Shown: positions 46,801 to 57,597 of the stretch, in pieces
How the letters are laid out: the number at the start of each line of letters is the position of its first letter
Numbering within the stretch: the first letter of the stretch is position 1
NCBI RefSeq assembly: GCF_907165205.1
Contig: NC_058194.1
Location: 7,210,730 to 7,274,729, forward strand
Length of the DNA stretch: 64,000 nt
Direction of reading: 5' to 3'
Source of the DNA: Coccinella septempunctata
Taxonomy: Eukaryota; Arthropoda; Insecta; Coleoptera; Coccinellidae
Notes under the pieces: generated by a model
Databases searched by the model: none
Told to the model about the DNA's origin: nothing
What the model saw: the letters and a program-made list of their open reading frames with translations, nothing else
Position numbers and translations under genes: made by a program

Positions 46801-47632
46801 CGAATCGATCCAATAGTTCCTTAGGAATTGAAATGATATTTTGCCGAATCGACTACTGAAATCTTCATTCCTATCAGAACTATCGATCTGAAATTCAACA
46901 TGTGCATCTCAATTCGAAAACTATGTGCAGTTTCAAGATTTGGGTCGAATTGGTTCAACAGTTTTCGAGGAATTGATATCACACTTTGCCGAATGGACCA
47001 CTGGAATCTCGATTCCTACCTGCACTATCGAACTGAAATTCAACATGTGCATCTCATTTCGTAAACTATGTGCAGTTTCAAGTTTTGGTTCGAATTGATC
47101 CAACAGTTTTCGAGGAATTGATATCACACTTTGCCGAATTGACCACAGAAATCTCAATTCCCATCTGAACTATCGAACTGAAATTCAACATGTGCATCTC
47201 GATTCGAAAACTATGTGCAGTTTCAAGATTTGGTTCGAATCGATCCAATTGTTCCTTAGGAATTGAAATGATATTTTGCCGAATCGACTACTGAAATCTT
47301 AATTCCTATCAGAACTATCGATCTGAAATTCAACATGTGCATCTTAATTCGAAAACTATGTGCGTTTTCAAGATTTGGGTCGAATTGTTTCAACAGTTTT
47401 TGAGGAATTGATATCACACTTTGCCGGATTGACCACTGAAATCTCAATTCCTATCAGAACTATCGTACTGAAATTCAACATATGCATCTCATTTCGAAAT
47501 TTATGTGCAGTTTCAAGAATTGGTTCGAATTGATCCAACAGTTTTCAAGGAATTGATATCACACTTTGCCGAATTGACCACTGAAATCTCAATTCCTATC
47601 TGAACTATCGAACTGAAATTAAACATGTGCAT
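43811..47632. repeat. Second satellite block duplication (offset 2,032 bp)
   Basis: 43811-45600 recurs at 45843-47632, 14 monomers plus 2 bp apart. The copies share uncommon variants such as AATATCGATTCC and GAACTAAAATTC. The block is also related to parts of the 4,323-bp duplication, indicating repeated rounds of unequal exchange. Confidence 0.8.
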
Positions 47633-50325
47633 CTCAATCCGAAAGCTATGTGCAGTTTCAAGATTTGGTTCTAATTGATCCAATAGTTCCTCAGGAATTG
47701 AAATGATAATTTGTCGAATCGACTACTGATATCTCCATTCCTATCAGAACTATAAATCGGAAATTCAACATGTACATCTCAATTCGAAAACTATGTGCAG
47801 TTTCAAGATTTGGTTCGAATCGATCCAACAGTTTTCGAGGAATTGATATCACACTTTGCCGAATTGACCACTGAAATCTCAATTCCTATCTGATTTATCG
47901 AACTGAAATTCAACATGTGCATCTCAATTCGAAAACTATGTGCAGTTTCAAGATTTGGTTCGAATCGATCCAATAGTTCCTTAGGAATTGAAATGATATT
48001 TTGCCGAATCGACTACTGAAATCTTCATTCCTATCGATCTGAAATTCAACAGGTGCATCTCAATTCGAAAACTATGTGCAGTTTCAAGATTTGGGTCGAA
48101 TTGGTTCAACAGTTCTTGAGGAATTGATATCACACTTTGCCGAATAGACCACTGAAAACTCAATTCCTATCTGCACTATCGAACTGAAATTCAACATGTG
48201 CATCTCAATTCGAAAACTATGTGCAGTTTCAAGATTTGGTTCGAATCGATCCAATAGTTCCTTAGGAATTGAAATGATATTTTGCCGAATCGACTACTGA
48301 AATCTTCATTCCTATCGATCTGAAATTCAACAGGTGCATCTCAATTCGAAAACTGTGTACAGTTTCGAGATTTGGTTCGAATTGATCCAACAGTTTTCGG
48401 GGAATTGATATCACCCTTTGCCGAATAGACCACTGAAATCTCGATTTCTATCTGCACTATCGAACTGAAATTCAACATGTGCATCTCAATTCGAAAACTA
48501 TGTGCTGTTTCAAGATTTGGTTCGAATTGATCTAACAGTTTTCGAGGAATTGATAGCACACTTTGCCGAATTGACCACTGAAATCTCAATTCCTATCTGA
48601 TTTATCGAACTGAAATTCAACATGTGCATCTCAATTCGAAAACTATGTGCAGTTTCAAGATTTGGTTCGAATCGATCCAATAGTTCCTTAGGAATTGAAA
48701 TGATATTTTGCCGAATCGACTACTGAAATCTTCATTCCTATCGATCTGAAATTCAACAGGTGCATCTCAATTCGAAAACTATGTGCAGTTTCAAGATTTG
48801 GGTCGAATTGGTTCAACAATTTTTGAGGAATTGATATCACACTTTGCCGAATAGACCACTGAAATCTCGATTTCTATCTGCACTATCGAACTGAAATTCA
48901 ACATGTGCATCTCAATTCGAAAACTATGTGCTGTTTCAAGATTTGGTTCGAATTGATCTAACAGTTTTCGAGGAATTGATATCACACTTTGCCGAATTGA
49001 CCACTGAAATCTCAATTCCTATCTGATTTATCGAACTGAAATTCAACATGTGCATCTCAATTCGAAAACTATGTGCAGTTTCAAGATTTGGTTCGAATCG
49101 ATCCAATAGTTCCTTAGGAATTGAAATGATATTCTGCCGAATCGACTACTGAAATCTTCATTCCTATCAGAACTATCGATCTGAAATTCAACATGTGCAT
49201 CTGAATTCGAAAACTATGTGCAGTTTCAAGATTTGGGTCGAATTGGTTCAACAGTTTTTGAAGAATTGATATCACACTTTGCCGAATAGACCACTGAAAT
49301 CTCAATTCCTATCAGAACTATCGTACTGAAATTCAACATATGCATCTCATTTCGAAATTTATGTGCAGTTTCAAGAATTGGTTCGAATTGATCCAACAGT
49401 TTTCAAGGAATTGATATCACACTTTGCCGAATTGACCACTGAAATCTCAATTCCTATCTGAACTATCGAACTGAAATTCAACATGTGCATCTCAATCCGA
49501 AAGCTATGTGCAGTTTAAAGATTTGGTTCGAATTGATCCAATAGTTCCTTAGGAATTGAAATGATATTTTGTCGAATCGACTACTGAAATCTTCATTCCT
49601 ATCAGAACTATCGATCTGAAATTCAACATGTGCATCTCAATTCGAGAACTATGTGCAGTTTCAAGATTTGGTTCGAATTGATCCAATAGTTCCTCAGGAA
49701 ATCAAATGATAATTTGTCGAATCGACTACTGATATCTCCATTCCTATCAGAACTATAAATCGGAAATTCAACATGTACATCTCAATTCGAAAACTATGTG
49801 CAGTTTCAAGATTTGGTTCGAATCGATCCAACAGTTTTCGAGGAATTGATATCACACTTTGCCGAATTGACCACTGAAATCTCAATTCCTATTTGATTTA
49901 TCGAACTGAAATTCAACATGTGCATCTCAATTCGAAAACTATGTGCAGTTTCAAGATTTGGTTCGAATCGATCCAATAGTTCCTTAGGAATTGAAATGAT
50001 ATTTTGCCGAATCGACTACTGAAATCTTCATTCCTATCGATCTGAAATTAAACAGGTGCATCTCAATTCGAAAACTATGTGCAGTTTCAAGATTTGGGTC
50101 GAATTGGTTCAACAGTTCTTGAGGAATTGATATCACACTTTGCCGAATAGACCACTGAAAACTCAATTCCTATCTGCACTATCGAACTGAAATTCAACAT
50201 GTGCATCTCAATTCGAAAACTATGTGCAGCTTCAAGATTTGGTTCGAATCGATCCAACAGTTTTCGAGGAATTGATATCACACTTTGCCGAATTGACCAC
50301 TGAAATCTCAATTCCTATCTGATTT

Positions 50326-52110
50326 CTTCTTCTTCTTCTCTTCTTCTTCAACCTGCATTCGTCCACTCCTGGACATAGGTCTCTTTCAACCGCTTCCATG
50401 TCTCCCTATCGTGTGCCACGTGTATCCACCTCTTACCAGCCATCCTCTTAATATCATCCACCCACCGTTTTTGGGGGCGCCCAACACTTCTTTTGGTTTC
50501 TCTAGGTCTCCACACCGTTATTCTATGAGCCCATCTGATCTCGGACATTCTTGCCACATGACCTGCCCAACTCCATTTCATCTCTGCCACCTCCTGTAGA
50601 ACGTCTCTGATTTTGGTACGTTGTCTGATGCACTCGTTTCGTATTTTGTCACGAAGAGAGATACCCAGCATTCGGCGTTCCATAGCTCTTTGAGTTGTTG
50701 AGAGTTTATTTGCGAAACTTTTAGTCAGACTCATTGTTTCTAATCCGTATGTTTGCACGGGCAGTACGCATGTGTTGTATACTTTGCGCTTCAAATTTAT
50801 AGGAATCATGTTGTTCTTTAGGACGTGTCCCAGTTTACCGAAAGCTGCCCATGCCATCCTTATGCGTCTCGTTATCTCTGCATGCTGATTGTCCTTCCCT
50901 AGTTTGATGGTATGGCCGAGGTATATATATTCGGTAACGTATTCAATGATATTGCTTCGGACATTTATGTTGATATTGTCTGGACTCATGATTTTCGTTT
51001 TATTGAAATTCATTTCGAGTCCTATTTTAGACGCTGCTAGATCAAGTTCAGTCAGCATTTCCCTCAATTCTGTGATGTTATTACATATGAGGACAATGTC
51101 GTCAGCAAACCTCAGATGGTTGAGTCTAATGCCATCCACTAATATACCTCTAGTGTCCCACTTCAATTGCTTGAATAGGTCCTCCAAAGCCAGTGTGAAC
51201 AGCTTGGGCGAGATAGTGTCTCCCTGTCGTACACCTCTACCCAAAGGTATCCGTCCGGTTACAGATGATTCGTCTAATCTTATCTGTATAGATGCCCTCT
51301 CATAGATGTTTTCGATGATATTGATGTACCTTGAATCCACTCTGGCATTTTGCAAAGCTGTGATAACAGAGCTGATCTCTAAAGTGTCGAATGCCTTTTT
51401 AAAATCAACAAAGGCCAGATATAATGGGACGTTGTATTCTGTACATTTTTCTATGAGGGTGCGAACCGTGTGGAGATGGTCTATTGTGCTATAGCCCTTT
51501 CTGAAACCTGCCTGTTCTGTAGGTTGGTAAAAATCTAGTTTTGTGGACAAGCGGTTTGTTATTATTTTCATGAACAGCTTGTATAGGTGTGATAACAGGG
51601 ATATAGGTCTATAATTTTCTATATCTGTATTTTCGCCCTTTTTGAATAGAAGCACAACCTCCGAATTACACCAACTAGTAGGTATTTTGCCGGTAGATAG
51701 GCACTTATTCAGGAGTAATCTGATTTTTTCTCCAAGTGCTCCTCCGCCACATTTCAACATTTCTGCAGTCAATCGATCTTCTCCTGGGCATCTATTGTTT
51801 TTCATTTGAGATAGAGTTTTTCTAAATTCATCCTCTGTAATATCAGGAAGATCTTCAGAACCTACATTCATGATGTTCAACTTTTTCGCAGAGTTCTGTG
51901 ATCTAGACGAATATAGGTCAGTGTAGAAGGACTCCACTGCTCGAATTATGTCTTCTCTATTGTGTACTATGACACCATTTTTGTTGCGTAATTTTGTTAT
52001 TTTGGTTTTTCCTTTCGAGAGTTTCCTACGTAGGACCTTCATTTTGCAGTTGTCCTGTATCATTTCTTCTATAAGCTTTGCATTGTATTCTCTGTTATCT
52101 TTTCTTATTG
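50326..52110 (-). mobile_element. 5'-truncated RTE LINE inserted in the 145-bp satellite
   Basis: A 1,785-bp insertion with a 12-bp target duplication CCTATCTGATTT (50314-50325 and 52111-52122), which is satellite sequence. The 3' end on the minus strand has almost no UTR after the stop and ends in a (GAA)n tail at 50326-50349, as expected for RTE elements. The 5' end is truncated within the ORF. The satellite on both sides is in register, so this is a simple insertion. Confidence 0.92.
50348..52110 (-). CDS. RTE LINE reverse transcriptase, 5'-truncated ORF
   Basis: The frame is open from the truncation point at 52110; the first Met is at 52063, leaving 571 residues. Motifs: VVLLFKKGENTDIENYRPISLL, motif A AFVDFKKAFDTLE, motif B GVRQGDTISPKLF, catalytic RFADDIVLI. 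A thumb with TYGLETMSLTK and the RTE-type C-terminus WAGHVARM, GRPQKRWVDDIKR follow. The endonuclease is missing. This belongs to a different RTE lineage from the 13675 ORF, having FADD instead of YADD and no terminal C2H2 finger. No stop or frameshift is present, which suggests recent arrival, but it is dead on arrival without its 5' end. Confidence 0.9.
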
Positions 52111-53070
52111 CCTATCTGATTTATCGAACTGAAATTCAACATGTGCATCTCAATTCGAAAACTATGTGCAGTTTCAAGATTTGGTTTGAATCGATCCAAT
52201 AGTTCCTTAGGAATTGAAATGATATTTTGCCGAATCGACTGCTGAAATCTTCATTCCTATCGATCTGAAATTCAACAGGTGCATCATCTCAATTCGAAAA
52301 CTGTGTACAGTTTCGAGATTTGGTTCGAATTGATCCAACAGTTTTCGGGGAATTGATATCACCCTTTGGCGAATAGACCACTGAAAACTCAATTCCTATC
52401 TGCACTATCGAACTGAAATTCAACATGTGCATCTCAATTCGAAAACTATGTGCAGTTTCAAGATTTGGTTCGAATCGATCCAACAGTTTTCGAGGAATTG
52501 ATATCACACTTTGCCGAATTGACCACTGAAATCTCAATTCCTATCTGATTTATCGAACTGAAATTCAACATGTGCATCTCAATTCGAAAACTATGTGCAG
52601 TTTCAAGATTTGGTTCGAATCGATCCAATAGTTCCTTAGGAATTGAAATGATATTTTGCCGAATCGACTACTGAAATCTTCATTCCTATCGATCTGAAAT
52701 TCAACAGGTGCATCTCAATTCGAAAACTATGTGCAGTTTCAAGATTTGGGTCGAATTGGTTCAACAGTTTTTGAGGAATTGATATCACACTTTGCCGAAT
52801 AGACCACTGAAATCTCGATTTCTATCTGCACTATCGAACTGAAATTCAACATGTGCATCTCAATTCGAAAACTATGTGCTGTTTCAAGATTTGGTTTGAA
52901 TCGATCCAATAGTTCCTTAGGAATTGAAATGATATTTTGCCGAATGGACTACTGAAATCTTCATTCCTATCGATCTGAAATTCAACAGGTGCATCTCAAT
53001 TCGAAAACTATGTGCAGTTTCAAGATTTGGGTCGAATTGGTTCAACAGTTTTTGAGGAATTGATATCACA
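52111..53070. repeat. 145-bp satellite array, distal block
   Basis: Continuation of the same array after the RTE insertion, about 6-7 monomers of both types. It stops abruptly at about 53070 after TTGATATCACAC, in mid-monomer, where the 493-bp satellite begins without any spacer. Confidence 0.92.
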
Positions 53071-54502
53071 CTAACCCCTCGCTCATTTTTGACCCAAAAA
53101 ATCGAGATTTTCGATATTTAGTTTTTGAGCTGGAATGGAAGCCTTATCAATGCTGATTACGAAACCGGAATTCCCAATTGGATCAAACGAATATAACAAG
53201 CGATATTTCAGATTGAAATTTTCAACTTTTGAAAAATGACATTTCCAAAATGAAAATCTGAACGGTGAGAGATAGGCTTTTGAGAATGCTCGCAATGGAT
53301 TCAGCTTATTTGAAAATCTATATTTTCATATCAAACATTCAAATATTTGACTTCGTTTAAAAAAAATCGAATTTATTATTTTTCCATTTTTCATTTTCCA
53401 GTTCAATTTGAACTGTTCTCTGGAGTGCAATTCTCTATGGAATCATCAACTGTTAGGTTTGGTTGAATCAAAAAAGTAAGAACTATACACTCCATATCCT
53501 AAGACAGTAGTAGGACACCCTGATATTTATGCAGCGGAGCAAATAGGTCATTTTAGGGGGGTCTAACCCCTTGCTCATTTTTGACCCAAAAAATCGAGAT
53601 TTTCGATATTTAGTTTTTGAGCTGGAATGGAAGCATTATCAATGCTGATTACGAAACCGGAAATCTCAAATGTATCAGACGAATATAACAAGAGATATTG
53701 CAGATTGAAATTTTCAACTTTTGAAAAATGACATTTCCAAAATGGAAATCTGAACGGTGAGAGATAGGCTTTCGAGAATGCTCGCAATGGATTCAGCTTA
53801 TTTGAAAACCTATATTTTCATGATGAACATTTAAATATCTGACTTTGTTTGAAAAAAAATCGAATTTATTGTTTTTCCATTTTTCATTTTCTAGTTCACT
53901 TGGAACTGTTCTCTGGAGTGCAATTCTCTATGGAATCATCAACTGGTAGGTTTGGTTGAATCAAAAAAGTAAGAACTATACACTCCATATCCTGAGACAG
54001 TAGTAGGACACCCTGATATTTATGCAGCGGAGCAAATAGGTCATTTTAGGGGGGTCTAAGCCCTTGCTCATTTTTGACCCAAAAAATCGAGATTTTCGAT
54101 ATTTAGTTTTTGAGCTGGAATGAAAGCCTTATCAATGCTGATTACGAAACCGGAATTTCCAATTGGATCAAACGAATATAACAAGAAATATTTCAGATTG
54201 AAATTTTCAACTTTTGAAAAATGACATTTCCAAAATGAAAATCTGAACGGTGAGAGATAGGCTTTTGAGAATGCTCGCAATGGATTCAGCTTATTTGAAA
54301 ATCTATATTTTCATATCAAACTTTCAAATATTTGACTTAGTTTAAAAGAAAAACTAATTAATTGTTTTTCCATTTTTCATTTTCCAGTTCACTTTGAACT
54401 GCTCTCTGGAGTGCAATTCTCTATTGAATCATCAACTGTTAGGTTTGGTTGAATCAACAAATTAAGTACTATACACTCCATATCCTTAGACAGTAGTAGG
54501 AC
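53071..54502. repeat. 493-bp satellite, first block (about 3 monomers)
   Basis: Monomers of 492-493 bp with landmarks CTCATTTTTGACCCAAAAAA, GATTACGAAACCGGAA and GTAGGACACCCTGA. Each carries a minus-strand ORF of 70 codons beginning MRAFSKAYLSPFRF. Each also has a pyrimidine-rich tract ending TTTTCCAG, followed about 75 nt later by a GTAAG-like site (lost in the third monomer). There is no resemblance to the 145-bp satellite. The block is broken at about 54502 by a LINE. Confidence 0.9.
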
Positions 54503-55315
54503 TTCGTCAACCTGCAAAATGGGACACAGTAATCTCCCCTATTCCTAGTAGAATGAGAATGGTCCCCACCACGGAAACCCCACATACAAGACCTACCACG
54601 GGCATACATTAACAACTCCAGCACCAATATTGATGGAGGTGTCAGTATATGCAATTTTCTAAAATAATCCCTACAATTCTTTCGATAGCCTATGTTAGCT
54701 ATAATACGTATTGCTCTTCTCTGCAGTCTGAATATTCTCCCAAAACCACTACAGCGGCCCCATACAAGTATCCCATAACGTAAATGGGACTCGCATAACG
54801 AGAAGTAAGCCGACCTAAGCACCTCAACTGATACGGAGGAAGATAACTGTCTCAAAACAAAAATGTTCCTTGCCAGCTTTGCACACAAATAATCTACATG
54901 AGCCCACCAAGTGAGTCTCGTATCCAATTGTAGACCTAAAAATTTCACATTTCTCACTTCGGTCCTCTTCAAGGAGAAAACAAACTCTTCAGTTTTCTCT
55001 TTATTGACAGAGTCCATTACCCGAGAACCACTTCAAGGCATCCTCCCTCATACCAGCAAATAGTTCTCTCACCATTTTCATATCATTACATGAAACAGAA
55101 ATATTCGTATCGTCGGCAAATAGAACATTATGCACCAAGTTCATAAAATCTGGAAAGTCATTTATAAAAATCAAAAATAAAATAAGTCCCAATATCGAAC
55201 CTTGTGGTACGCCAATAGTGTTATTCGTTTTTTGTGACCACTTATTATTAACGAATACTGTTTGTAATCGATCACTCAAAAATGATTGAACCAACCTACA
55301 ACTACTCTCACACAA
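54469..55315 (-). pseudogene. CR1-like LINE ORF2, reverse transcriptase remnant
   Basis: Two overlapping frames. 55315-55001 carries FLSDRLQTVFVNN, motif B GVPQGSILGLILF and the catalytic VLFADDTNI. 55017-54469 carries the thumb (VKFLGLQLDTRLTW, LCESHLRYGILVWG, LQRRAIRII), running on into satellite sequence at its end. Motif A is absent because of a deletion between 55315 and 55400. The overlap at 55001-55017 marks a frameshift. It cannot encode active polymerase. Confidence 0.78.
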
Positions 55316-55399
55316 ATATTACCTTTATCGACACTCCCAGCAATTCTGTGTGGAACAGAGTGAAAATACTCACTCAATGTCTCAACATCAACCTGAATA

Positions 55400-56545
55400 T
55401 CAGACTGCCCCCTCGTAACTCCGCGTCTCTGGTCGATCATGGTCCCACATAGTTCGAACTTTGTTGTTAGATTTCGCTATAATTTGAACATTGTGTTTAA
55501 TCTTAGCATTTCTTATCTCCATTTTATACCTCGTTTTCAACCTCCTCTTATGAAGTTTTAGACGCTCAGTGCCGTATCTGTCATACAAACCCGATACAAG
55601 ATTTAGGTCATCCCGTAGAGCTCTCAATCTATCATTGTACCAGCCCTCACTGATACCTACCCTTAATTTTTCTCTGGTGATAGCCTTAAGAGGAAAACAT
55701 CTCTCATATGCATCAAGGAAAACATCATGAAAGTGTTTGAAATTTTCATTCACCGACTGATTAGCAGTTCCATGAACGTTGAAATCGATATTCTCCAGGA
55801 AGCCATAAAACTCATTGAAAGCTCTTCCAGTACGCGGTCGGAAAACCCGAATCGACCTATCTCTGGACTCACCAGGGATCCTCATCGTTAACCTCTGCGC
55901 TCTATGATCAGAGAAACTCACTTCATGTACCCTAGCACGACAATCTGAACAGCCAAAATTCAAAAAAATATTGTCCAGGCAGATTTTACCTCTTGTAGGC
56001 TCAAAAACAGTTCGCCGAAACCCATAGGATGACAGTAAGTCACAGAATGCGTCCGAGTAATAATCTGAAATATTAAAATTCTCATTAAAATTACTACAAA
56101 TAATGAATTTCTCACACAGATCTATTTTGACAAGAATAGACTCCACTATAGTCAAAAATTTATGAAAATCCCCTTTAGGAGATCTATATATGGATATCAC
56201 AGTCACACTAAAAGAAGATAATCTCGAACTGGCAATCTCACAATGAGTCTCAACAGACAATGTATCTATTTCAGGACAAACAGAAAACAAATTATTTCTA
56301 CAAAAAATGGCAACACCTCCACGGCTCCTCGATTCTCTACCAAAAGAGTTTGCGGTTATCCAGCCAGACAGTGACAACCTGTCACATAAGGAAGATTTAA
56401 CAAAATGTTCAGTAACACACAAAATATCCGTGCTACCAACTTCGTCAAGAAATAACTCCAGTAGGTTCAACTTATCACCAATTCCCTGTACATTCAAATG
56501 CACCAAAGAAAAACATGCAGTACCTTCAGAAATAATCGATTTCAC
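55400..56545 (-). pseudogene. CR1-like LINE ORF2, endonuclease domain
   Basis: 381 codons. The domain opens with LVHLNVQGIGDKLN (Asn), then ILCVTEHFV (Glu) and GGVAIFCRN. FIICSNFNEN stands where GDFN is expected, so the catalytic Asp appears substituted. LDNIFLN and VSFSDHRAQ provide the later Asp and Asp-His. A linker rich in Arg/Lys follows. The frame ends near 55400, and sequence for the fingers and motif A of the reverse transcriptase is missing. Confidence 0.75.
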
Positions 56546-56569
56546 TTCTTTTCTTTTTGAAACTGTCTG

Positions 56570-57578
56570 CTCTGAAAAAACTTGGATACCACAGAACCAT
56601 CAGGCCACATATTGGGGTCTTTCGCCTTTTCGAAGCTTGTCGCATTTATCGAAAAAGGATGAATATTTTTCCGGATATTTAGAAGTCAATTTCTCGCATA
56701 CAGCTTCATTAATTTCTGTTTTTACCATAGCTGTAAAGTCACCTATCGATGTGGACGGAGAAATCCTAGATACAAAGAGTTGAATTTGCCTTTGAAATGC
56801 CATGATGTCGTTGTTACTTCCAGAACCTGTAATAGACCATTTCTTAGAATTTCCTTTATTCTTCCTATTTATAATCTTCCACTCGTTTGTTTTAGACGTG
56901 TTTTTAGATTCCTCAGCCATATTTACATCATCATGCGTGATGATATGTTTATGTTCACCATTTTCTAAGGATATAGGTTCCTCTACGAGATCCAGAGGAT
57001 TGTCACGTTTATCGGTAGGTTGATCCACTAGTACGGGAGTCAATTCACCCTTAGTTGGTATGTTAGATGGCGCAGTACGCCCATTTATGGTCGATTTAAT
57101 CGAAATATTCGTAGTACTCTATCAAAATCATCATTTTGTCCTTTAGCTCATTTATTAACTAATTTTTTCCTTCAATTATTGTGTTCAAATACCCAATTAC
57201 AGTTTCTTTGCTGTATTCGTCATTAATGAATGTACTCACGGACTTAGTCCCATCATCGCAATTTAGCGAATCATTTCCACTGTTTTTTGACAGTTGGTTT
57301 ACAACCATGGATTGCTCGAAGGAGGCTTCATTTAAATCTGCAATTCGGGTCTTCAGTTTGAGAATTTCAGCATCCTTCTCCTCACAGTGACAATTTTTTG
57401 AGGTTATGTTATCACAACAAATAACTTCACCATCAACTCCCACATACATTCCAGGAATCTTTAACAAACAACTGGGATGGAAATATTTGCTGCATTTTGA
57501 GCAGGTTATTGATATTTTCACTTCTTTCGTTCATTTATTACACGATTTTTCCGCACCATGAACACTTCGTGGCGACAT
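56570..57578 (-). pseudogene. CR1-like LINE ORF1 with PHD-type finger, broken
   Basis: Starts at ATG 57578 (MSPRSVHGAEKSCNK). Codon 16 is TGA where the second zinc-binding Cys of the PHD-type pattern is expected; then ITCSKCSKYFHPSCL supplies the following Cys-Cys-His-Cys ligands. A short coiled coil follows to about 57159, then frame breaks, then a linker (57043-56600) with QLFVSRISPSTS, an RRM-like strand. After a frameshift the canonical NMWPDGSVVSKFF end is readable near 56600. Role in an intact element: RNA binding and ribonucleoprotein formation. Confidence 0.7.
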
Positions 57579-57597
57579 GTTGAAGAGCGCTAACCTG

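Larger units (their letters stand above)
24843..50325. repeat. 145-bp satellite array with higher-order structure (main block)
   Basis: Tandem monomers of 145 bp, starting for example with GAAATTCAACATGTGCATC and containing TTCAAGATTTGG. Two main monomer types recur. Type A reads CCAACAGTTTTCGAGG. Type B reads CCAATAGTTCCTTAGG and often lacks about 9 bp before GATCTGAAATT. Minus-strand ORFs of 60-93 codons repeat throughout but reflect only the monomer sequence; 145 is not a multiple of three and the frames do not extend. Together with 52111-53070 there are about 180 monomers. It is likely pericentromeric or centromeric (inference). Confidence 0.95.
54503..57597 (-). mobile_element. Broken two-ORF CR1-like LINE in the 493-bp satellite
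   Basis: Minus-strand element with ORF1 (57578-56570, broken) and ORF2 in pieces: endonuclease 56545-55400 and reverse transcriptase remnants 55315-54503. The satellite leaves off and resumes at different phases on the two sides, so the insertion was accompanied by, or followed by, loss of satellite sequence, and no clean target duplication is visible. The domain layout places it near the CR1 group (inference). It is related in design to LINE C, but the sequences are different. Confidence 0.8.

Noticed and set aside
50326..50350. (TTC)n tract as an independent microsatellite
   Set aside because: It is the complement of the (GAA)n 3' tail of the minus-strand RTE insertion and abuts its target duplication.
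24843..53070. Dozens of 60-93-codon minus-strand ORFs beginning MRFQWSIRQ as a gene family
   Set aside because: They recur only because the 145-bp monomer is repeated. 145 is not a multiple of three, the frames overlap monomer boundaries at fixed points, and there is no promoter, splice or coding signature.
24843..53070. CRISPR-like array
   Set aside because: There is no short repeat with unique spacers. The whole 145-bp unit is repeated, and the context is animal repeats.
53130..53180. CTGATTACGAAACCGG in the 493-bp satellite as a hammerhead ribozyme
   Set aside because: It resembles the CUGANGA and GAAACCGG words, but there is no room for stem II and the core is incomplete.
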